The notes below the pieces were generated by a model. That model saw nothing but the letters and a program-made list of their open reading frames with translations. It was not told the origin of the DNA and made no database searches. From positions 4,278,001-4,342,000 of the forward strand of contig NZ_CP009278.1 in NCBI RefSeq assembly GCF_000747525.1: a stretch of DNA of 64,000 bases, in the 5' to 3' direction. The stretch comes from Sphingobacterium sp. ML3W. GTDB lineage: Bacteria > Bacteroidota > Bacteroidia > Sphingobacteriales > Sphingobacteriaceae. The translations under genes were made by a program, and so were the position numbers. Every line of letters starts with the position of its first letter. The first letter of the stretch is position 1. Shown here piece after piece: positions 57,364 to 64,000 of this stretch.

Positions 57364-58053
57364 TTATAAATTTTCAGATTCTTTTCCCTTCTTCTCTTCA
57401 GCGTCTCTGATATCACCAAAATCCAATAATTTTTTCGTGTCTATGGTATTGATAATAAAAAGAATCGCACAGATTGCCATAACCAAATAATGGATAGTTC
57501 CTACAAAGAATACCTCGATGAGCAATACCGCACAGATGATGACTCGGATTTCGGTCGGTCCGACTATACCAGCATCAATAGTATACTTATCCGTAACCTT
57601 GTAGCGCAATAAAGATAAAATCATGGCCCAACCGTACAAAGCCACTAAAACAAAGCCTGTTAGCTCAAAATTACCCTTTGCATAAAAAACGTAGCCCAGT
57701 CCAATCATGACCGTACTGATCCAATCCATTACAATATCCAAAGAAAAGCCATACCATTTACGAGATTTATCCCTATAGTATGCAATACGCCCGTCAAGTG
57801 AATCACCAAACCATTGTACAAAGAACCCGACAATACCCAACAGCAAATATTCAATATGTAAATATTTGGCTAAAATAAAGCTTGCCATAATCATTAAAGA
57901 CCCAAACAAGCCAATTGCCGTAAGACCATCCGATGAAATCCAGTTTGGTACACGGGGGACCAAATACGAAATAAACTGTTGTTCCGGATTACTCAATATA
58001 TTTGTTCTTTTTCTATCTTGAAAAAGTTTCTTATTTATTTTTTGACCACTCAT
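57364..58053 (-). CDS. CDP-alcohol phosphatidyltransferase family protein, probable sphingolipid head-group enzyme
   Basis: Read from the ATG at 58051-58053 (MSGQKINKKL; an in-frame ATG at 58074 would overlap the upstream gene), it has 229 residues and several membrane helices. The catalytic signature reads DSLDGRIAYYRDKSRKWYGF then SLDIVMD, giving the DxxDG...G...D...D acidic set; the usual AR after DGxx is AY. The family joins a CDP-activated alcohol to another alcohol. In a sphingolipid operon the acceptor or product may be ceramide phosphoinositol or phosphoethanolamine. The membrane class is certain; the substrate is inferred. Confidence 0.82.
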   Translation of the reverse strand: MSGQKINKKLFQDRKRTNILSNPEQQFISYLVPRVPNWISSDGLTAIGLFGSLMIMASFILAKYLHIEYLLLGIVGFFVQWFGDSLDGRIAYYRDKSRKWYGFSLDIVMDWISTVMIGLGYVFYAKGNFELTGFVLVALYGWAMILSLLRYKVTDKYTIDAGIVGPTEIRVIICAVLLIEVFFVGTIHYLVMAICAILFIINTIDTKKLLDFGDIRDAEEKKGKESENL

Positions 58054-58064
58054 CTCTCTTTTTA

Positions 58065-59057
58065 TTATAACCATTTATGATCACGGTACCACTGAAGTGT
58101 TAACTTCAGTCCTGCATCTAAATCATAGTTAGGCCTATATTGAATATTTTCTTTTGACAAACTGATATCACATGCCCAACTTGGAGCTGTCAATTCATTT
58201 AATCTTTCTGGATATAATACGGGTATTGAATTCGAATTTTTATAGGCCAACTCCATCACCCGTGCTACACCCTTAACTAGCGTAAATGGAAGGTGAAATC
58301 TGAATAGAGATTTAGCACTATATTTCTTAAATATTGTAGCCATTTCATAACGGTCATAAACGAATCCGTCAGTAATGTTATACACTTTTTTACCTCCTGC
58401 ATCGAAGAAGCAAGCATTTAGGATCGCATGAGCCAAATCTTTTACATAAACAAAAGTCAATTTCTGCGGTGTTTTTCCGATATAAGCATCGAAACCCGCA
58501 TTTAAAGTTTTGAATAATATAAAAAGGTCCTTCTCTTTCGGCCCATATACCGCAGTTGGACGAATAATGGAAAGTTTACTATCAGCATGCTTATCAAGCA
58601 TACGCTCCGCCAACACTTTACTCCTACCATAAGCCGTAACAGGGCGATACTCATTTTGCTCAGTAATCGGATCGGCATCATAGGCCACGGGACCTATAGC
58701 TGCCAGACTACTAATAAAAACAAAACGTTCAAGAGGTATTTTGGACTCAAAAACCGCATCAGCCAGATGTTGGGAATAACCAACATTCACATCAACTAAA
58801 TCCTTTTCATTCTTTGCTCTTGTCATCGCTGCAGCATGAACAACATAGGTGTATTGCTCTTGCTCCAGAAGACCCTTTATTGCATCCTTATCTTTAAAAT
58901 CAGGATAGACAAATTGATCGACAAAAGACTTTATTTCACTAACGTCACTGGTTTTTCTCACCGCAGCATGCACCTCCAGTCCAGCTTCACGAGCAGCTTG
59001 AACAAGGTGATAACCGACAAAACCACTTGCGCCAGTGATTAAGATTTTTTTTCTCAT
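58065..59057 (-). CDS. NAD(P)-dependent epimerase/dehydratase (SDR), candidate ceramide reductase (CerR-like)
   Basis: The 330-residue extended SDR has the Rossmann motif ITGASGFVGYH (Gly9, 12, 15) and the catalytic pair Tyr143/Lys147 in TAYGRSK, with FISSLAAIGP before it. In Caulobacter an SDR of this type (CerR) reduces the oxidised ceramide intermediate after serine palmitoyltransferase and acylation. Its position, overlapping the GNAT-like gene by 4 bp behind the serine palmitoyltransferase gene, supports the same role. No experimental link exists for this sequence. Confidence 0.8.
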   Translation of the reverse strand: MRKKILITGASGFVGYHLVQAAREAGLEVHAAVRKTSDVSEIKSFVDQFVYPDFKDKDAIKGLLEQEQYTYVVHAAAMTRAKNEKDLVDVNVGYSQHLADAVFESKIPLERFVFISSLAAIGPVAYDADPITEQNEYRPVTAYGRSKVLAERMLDKHADSKLSIIRPTAVYGPKEKDLFILFKTLNAGFDAYIGKTPQKLTFVYVKDLAHAILNACFFDAGGKKVYNITDGFVYDRYEMATIFKKYSAKSLFRFHLPFTLVKGVARVMELAYKNSNSIPVLYPERLNELTAPSWACDISLSKENIQYRPNYDLDAGLKLTLQWYRDHKWL

Positions 59058-60187
59058 AGCGCTTGCTCATACAAACGATAGCGTTTGTATAATTCTCCAT
59101 TGATTTGCTCGATTGCATGATTCATCATATAATTAGTATCAAGCATCCAAGAACATTCAGCTCCTTTGACAGTAAAACCATCACCAGAGTTTTTTATTAT
59201 CCTACCATAAAGGCAAGCTTCAATTCCCAATTTACGATATTCATCTAATACGCCTAACATTAATACACGTATCAAATTCACTTTTTTCAATCCAAATAAT
59301 AGTTTAAAAATCCCTGTTGGCAATAATCTGCCGCGCTTGATTTTAATTAAAATTTGATTGATATCTGGAATTCCCAAAGCAAACCCAATGACCTTGCCAT
59401 CCTTTTCTGCCAATAAAGCATACCTTGGATCAACAATCATTTTCATCTCCTTAGCAGCGTAATTAAATTCATCTTCCGTAAATGGGACAAAACCTAGATT
59501 TTTATCCCAAGCCTTGTTATAGATTTCTCTAATCTTCTCTGTTTCATTTTTAAAATCCTTCAAATTCATTTGTCGGATTTTAATTCCTGAACGGTTTAAT
59601 CGCTCTTCCAATTTCTCCAACAGAAGCACAGAACGCTTGCTTGCTTTATTTTCCATCACAAGATATGCACGTAAATCAATTTTCTTTTGAAAACCTGCAT
59701 TGGTTACTAAATCTGGATAATAAGCAAAATTGTAAGGCATCATCGCTACAGGTGGACTATCAAATCCTTCGATCAATAAACCACAAGTATCATTGGTTGT
59801 TAAATTAATTGGGCCAATAATATTATTGCCTCCCTTAGCTTTTACCCAATCCTTAGCTACCTTAAATAAAGCATTTGCAACCTCTTGATCATTAATCGAG
59901 TCGAAAAATCCCCACTGCCCTTCTTGAACTTCATTAAAAGCATTATGGTTTACATTCCAAATCGCCGCAATACGCCCAACGAGTTGCTGGTCTTTGTATG
60001 CTAAAAATAATTGAGTAGAAGAATGATTGTAGAAAGGATGCTTACCTGGAGTAAGCAAATCGTACTGAGCAAGATATAACTCGGGTACATAATAAGGATT
60101 TTCCGCATATAAACTATGCGGAAAATCTATAAATAACCGTTTCTGTTGCTTAGTTTCAACGGGGATAACCTGTATCATAATAGACAC
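59054..60187 (-). CDS. GNAT-fold acyltransferase, candidate bacterial ceramide synthase (bCerS-like)
   Basis: The 377-residue protein has an N-terminal GNAT-like half (RLFIDFPHSLYAENPYYVPEL; FFLAYKDQQLVGRIAAI pattern at about 65-85; GPINLTTNDTCGLLIEGFD) and a second GNAT-like unit (ALLAEKDGKVIGFALGIPDIN; VLDEYRKLGIEACLYGRII). It starts 1 bp after the serine palmitoyltransferase stop and overlaps the SDR gene by 4 bp. Bacterial ceramide synthase in Caulobacter is a GNAT-type protein coded near spt, so N-acylation of the long-chain base is the best guess. Homologues are usually left as hypothetical proteins. Confidence 0.7.
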   Translation of the reverse strand: MSIMIQVIPVETKQQKRLFIDFPHSLYAENPYYVPELYLAQYDLLTPGKHPFYNHSSTQLFLAYKDQQLVGRIAAIWNVNHNAFNEVQEGQWGFFDSINDQEVANALFKVAKDWVKAKGGNNIIGPINLTTNDTCGLLIEGFDSPPVAMMPYNFAYYPDLVTNAGFQKKIDLRAYLVMENKASKRSVLLLEKLEERLNRSGIKIRQMNLKDFKNETEKIREIYNKAWDKNLGFVPFTEDEFNYAAKEMKMIVDPRYALLAEKDGKVIGFALGIPDINQILIKIKRGRLLPTGIFKLLFGLKKVNLIRVLMLGVLDEYRKLGIEACLYGRIIKNSGDGFTVKGAECSWMLDTNYMMNHAIEQINGELYKRYRLYEQAL

Positions 60188-61776
<1,589 letters not shown>

Positions 61777-62232
61777 ATGGCAATATCATCAGATATCAAT
61801 ATAAAAAATAAAAGAGCCTCATACGAATACAACCTGCTTGACAGATATGTTGCAGGGATTCGATTATTAGGAACTGAGATTAAATCAATTAGAGAAGGGA
61901 AAGCGACTATTAATGACAGCTTTTGCAACTTTTTTCATGATGGTCTTTACTTGCGAAATATGCACATTGCAGAATATTCACATGGTTCTTTTTACAATCA
62001 CGAAGCAAAACGTGAGCGTCAGTTGTTGCTAACAAAAAAAGAATTGAAAAAATTACGTTTAAAGGGGGAGGAGAAAGGTTTCACGATTGTACCGTTACGT
62101 ATTTTCATCAGTCCCAGAGGATTTGCAAAAGTAGAAATCGCGCTAGCTCAGGGTAAAAAAGACTTTGATAAACGCGACACGATCAAAGAAAGGGAAGGAA
62201 AAAGAGAGTTGGATAGAATTATGAAAAAATAA
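61777..62232 (+). CDS. smpB: SsrA-binding protein
   Basis: The 151-residue protein is typical SmpB: NKRASYEYNLLDRYVAGIRLLGTEIKSIREGKATIND, FYNHEAKRERQLLLTKKELKKL, GFTIVPLRIFISPRGFAKVEIALAQGKKDFDKRD and a basic tail. It binds tmRNA and starts trans-translation on stalled ribosomes. Its 3' end overlaps that of the converging AraC gene by 14 bp. Confidence 0.95.
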   Translation: MAISSDINIKNKRASYEYNLLDRYVAGIRLLGTEIKSIREGKATINDSFCNFFHDGLYLRNMHIAEYSHGSFYNHEAKRERQLLLTKKELKKLRLKGEEKGFTIVPLRIFISPRGFAKVEIALAQGKKDFDKRDTIKEREGKRELDRIMKK

Positions 62233-63142
62233 GTTCATCCGCCAACATGTATGCCCCTGGTGTCACTCCTACCCTGCTTTTAAAGAGACGAACGAAATAG
62301 TTGACATCATTAAAACCAAGACTAAAGCACGTTTCTTTCACACTTTTCGTTTTTCGTAACAAGCCTTTTGCTTGTTGAATACGGGTACGAATGATATATT
62401 CTATGGGTGTTATTCCCAATTCGTTCTTAAAAAGGCGAAATAAACTAGAACGACTCATATTTGCCTGCTTTTCCAATACTTCAACAGAAATGGATTCGGA
62501 AAGGTGGGCATGTATATAGTTTCGGATATGCGCCAAAACAGTATTATTCTTCATCTTACCAAGTTCCAAAGACAACATAGTTTGCGCCTGCAACAAACGA
62601 ATGATCAATTCATTGAAGGTCAAATCAACTAAAGCATCTTTCAAGGGGTTGCTACTGGTAATGGTTTGAAAAAGTTTATTGATCAATTCTGCTAACTCCG
62701 GTGTGTTGTACAGGTGAAATAAATTTGAATCTAATTTTCCTTCTGCCAGTACGAGCGTCCTCGGGTATTTTTCATTTAAACGGTTGATTACTTGGTCGAT
62801 TTTAGTTTTACTTATCGTCAAAGCAGTGCATTGGGTAGGATCACTTAGACTCGCGTCGGGAAAATCAATATGCATCTTACTATAAGCGGGTAAAACCATG
62901 GTTTGTCCAGGCAAATAATCAAAAGAATCCACCTGATGCAGATGCATGACCTTTTTACCATGTATCATATTGATGATGACCAAGTCATCAAATTGCAGCG
63001 GTACCATTTCCGAAGACTGATAGGTCTCAAAAACATTCAATTCCAGATTTTCTAGCGTAAATGCTCTCCTATTTTCTACCAATGTAGAAAGTTCATGACG
63101 TGCAGAAAAAGGCAACGAATGTACAAGCCTGTTATTTATCAT
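62219..63142 (-). CDS. AraC-family transcriptional regulator
   Basis: The 307-residue protein has an AraC_N-type ligand domain (about 1-190: VIINMIHGKKVMHLHQVDSFDYLPGQTMVLP) and a C-terminal double HTH (about 205-305: SVEVLEKQANMSRSSLFRLFKNELGITPIEYI; VKETCFSLGFNDVNYFVRLFKSRVGVTPGAY). It is divergent from an aldehyde dehydrogenase gene 162 bp away and very probably controls it. In other bacteria such AraC/aldehyde dehydrogenase pairs respond to alcohols or aldehydes. Confidence 0.9.
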   Translation of the reverse strand: MINNRLVHSLPFSARHELSTLVENRRAFTLENLELNVFETYQSSEMVPLQFDDLVIINMIHGKKVMHLHQVDSFDYLPGQTMVLPAYSKMHIDFPDASLSDPTQCTALTISKTKIDQVINRLNEKYPRTLVLAEGKLDSNLFHLYNTPELAELINKLFQTITSSNPLKDALVDLTFNELIIRLLQAQTMLSLELGKMKNNTVLAHIRNYIHAHLSESISVEVLEKQANMSRSSLFRLFKNELGITPIEYIIRTRIQQAKGLLRKTKSVKETCFSLGFNDVNYFVRLFKSRVGVTPGAYMLADELIFS

Positions 63143-63258
63143 ATTCCTATCTTTTAATATAATCGGTTGGTACTCAAAGATAATATTTTTAAAAGATAGA
63201 TGGAAATATAATGCTATCCTTTGGAACCATAATGCTACAAATAAAGAAAGCTATTCAT

Positions 63259-63266
63259 TAAATTTG
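63259..63266 (+). promoter_or_regulatory. -7 promoter motif of the aldehyde dehydrogenase gene
   Basis: TAAATTTG is a perfect TAnnTTTG, 38 bp before the start codon. No -33 TTTG at standard spacing, which fits activation by the divergent AraC protein. Confidence 0.45.
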
Positions 63267-63303
63267 AGTTGAACAGTTTGTAAAACATATAAAACTAATT
63301 ATT

Positions 63304-64000
63304 ATGGCAACAATTCAAAGACCATCGTTTAAAGAACGTTATGGAAATTACATCGGCGGAAAGTTTGTTCCCCCTACATTAGGTAAATATTTTGATAACA
63401 TCTCTCCTTTAGATGGAAAAGTATTCACACAAGTTGCGCATTCTACAAAAGAAGATTTAGACTTAGCCGTTGATACAGCAGCTAAGGCATTTGAAACTTG
63501 GGGAAAAACTTCCACAACAGAAAGAAGCATCATTTTAAATAAAATAGCAGACCGCATCGAGGAGAACTTGGAGTACATTGCTGCAGTTGAAACTGTTGAC
63601 AATGGAAAAGCTGTCCGTGAAACCCTAAATGCCGACATCCCGTTAGCCATTGACCATTTCCGTTATTTTGCTAGTGTTATCCGTGCAGACGAAGGTTCTT
63701 TGAGCGAGCTAGATCAAAATACAGTTTCGCTCATTGTACATGAACCACTTGGTGTAATCGCACAGATTATTCCTTGGAACTTCCCAATCTTAATGGCCGT
63801 TTGGAAATTAGCTCCAGCATTAGCTGCGGGTAACTGCGTCGTATTAAAACCTGCGGAAAGCACCCCTACGTCTATTCTAGTATTGATGGAATTGATTGGT
63901 GATTTACTTCCTGCTGGTGTTATTAATATCGTCAATGGATTTGGTGGCGAATTGGGTCGTGCCTTGGTTACAAACCCTAAAGTTTCTAAAGCAGCATTTA
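63304..64000 (+). CDS. Aldehyde dehydrogenase, N-terminal part (runs off the right edge)
   Basis: The frame from ATG 63304 is open to the window end (232 residues of about 500). It has the NAD-aldehyde dehydrogenase sequence YIGGKFVPP, ETVDNGKAVRETLNADIPLAIDHFRYFA, QIIPWNFPILMAVWKLAPALAAGN and KPAESTP. The catalytic Cys and Glu lie outside the window. The ADIPLAIDHFRYFA segment resembles the acetaldehyde/chloroacetaldehyde dehydrogenase (AcoD/ExaC) branch. Regulation by the divergent AraC protein is likely. Confidence 0.92.
   Translation, partial: MATIQRPSFKERYGNYIGGKFVPPTLGKYFDNISPLDGKVFTQVAHSTKEDLDLAVDTAAKAFETWGKTSTTERSIILNKIADRIEENLEYIAAVETVDNGKAVRETLNADIPLAIDHFRYFASVIRADEGSLSELDQNTVSLIVHEPLGVIAQIIPWNFPILMAVWKLAPALAAGNCVVLKPAESTPTSILVLMELIGDLLPAGVINIVNGFGGELGRALVTNPKVSKAAF

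Noticed and set aside
57364-58074. Longer start of the CDP-alcohol transferase at 58074
   Set aside because: It would overlap the upstream gene by 10 bp, while the ATG at 58053 follows that stop by 11 bp; not certain.

Overview
The window is a chromosomal segment of a Bacteroidota member, most likely Sphingobacterium. The serine palmitoyltransferase (60188-61387) looks like the characterised soluble enzyme of Sphingobacterium multivorum. Other Bacteroidota marks are the long IspG with an internal insertion, a type IX secretion sorting domain, -7 promoter motifs of the form TAnnTTTG, the absence of clear Shine-Dalgarno sites, and a CTnDOT-family mobile element. All assignments come from reading sequence and recalling families; no search was run.

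Layout. 1-21,800 is host backbone: a helicase cut by the left edge, a cupin, an SPFH plus zinc-ribbon pair, parE, a 594-aa TIM-barrel-like unknown, an RlmI-like methyltransferase, an MlaE/MlaF-type ABC pair, a LiaF-like membrane protein, ispG, a tiny T9SS-sorted protein, kup, rlmF, an amino-acid permease, an acpH-like gene and tyrS. Most units end in long perfect hairpins, several shared by convergent genes.

About 21,850-38,430 is an integrated mobilizable element between tyrS and a TonB-family gene. It carries a broken rteC, a YggS remnant, a peptide-secretion and two-component cargo, mobB/mobA with a hairpin-rich probable oriT, a DUF3408 gene, an AbiEii-type toxin with two tandem copies of a small partner, a strongly folded non-coding region, two excisionase-type HTH genes and a tyrosine integrase. 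No coupling protein or tra genes are present, so it would depend on a helper.

The most interesting system is the cargo at 23,350-30,870. An unlisted 42-aa double-glycine peptide (28443-28571) is followed by a terminator-like hairpin, a TonB-receptor-like outer-membrane barrel, a C39-peptidase ABC exporter (frameshifted here) and a 152-aa single-span protein resembling only the end of an HlyD adaptor. A histidine kinase and OmpR-type regulator are divergently transcribed. This has the parts of a peptide-pheromone or bacteriocin circuit in a diderm format.

38,430-49,600 is backbone: TonB-family protein, DUF4397-like lipoprotein, ftsK and lolA, a lytic transglycosylase, an RluB-type pseudouridine synthase with a repeat-rich tail, a MazG-like enzyme, a YhcC-type radical SAM protein, a LacI regulator and a His-rich lipoprotein. 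50,320-56,070 is an rrn operon on the minus strand (16S, tRNA-Ile, tRNA-Ala, 23S, 5S) with two tandem consensus promoters and a decayed second 5S. 56,100-56,900 is non-coding with degenerate repeats and a long imperfect palindrome. 56,970-61,390 is a tight five-gene operon that reads as a bacterial sphingolipid pathway. smpB, an AraC regulator and a divergent aldehyde dehydrogenase (cut by the right edge) end the window.
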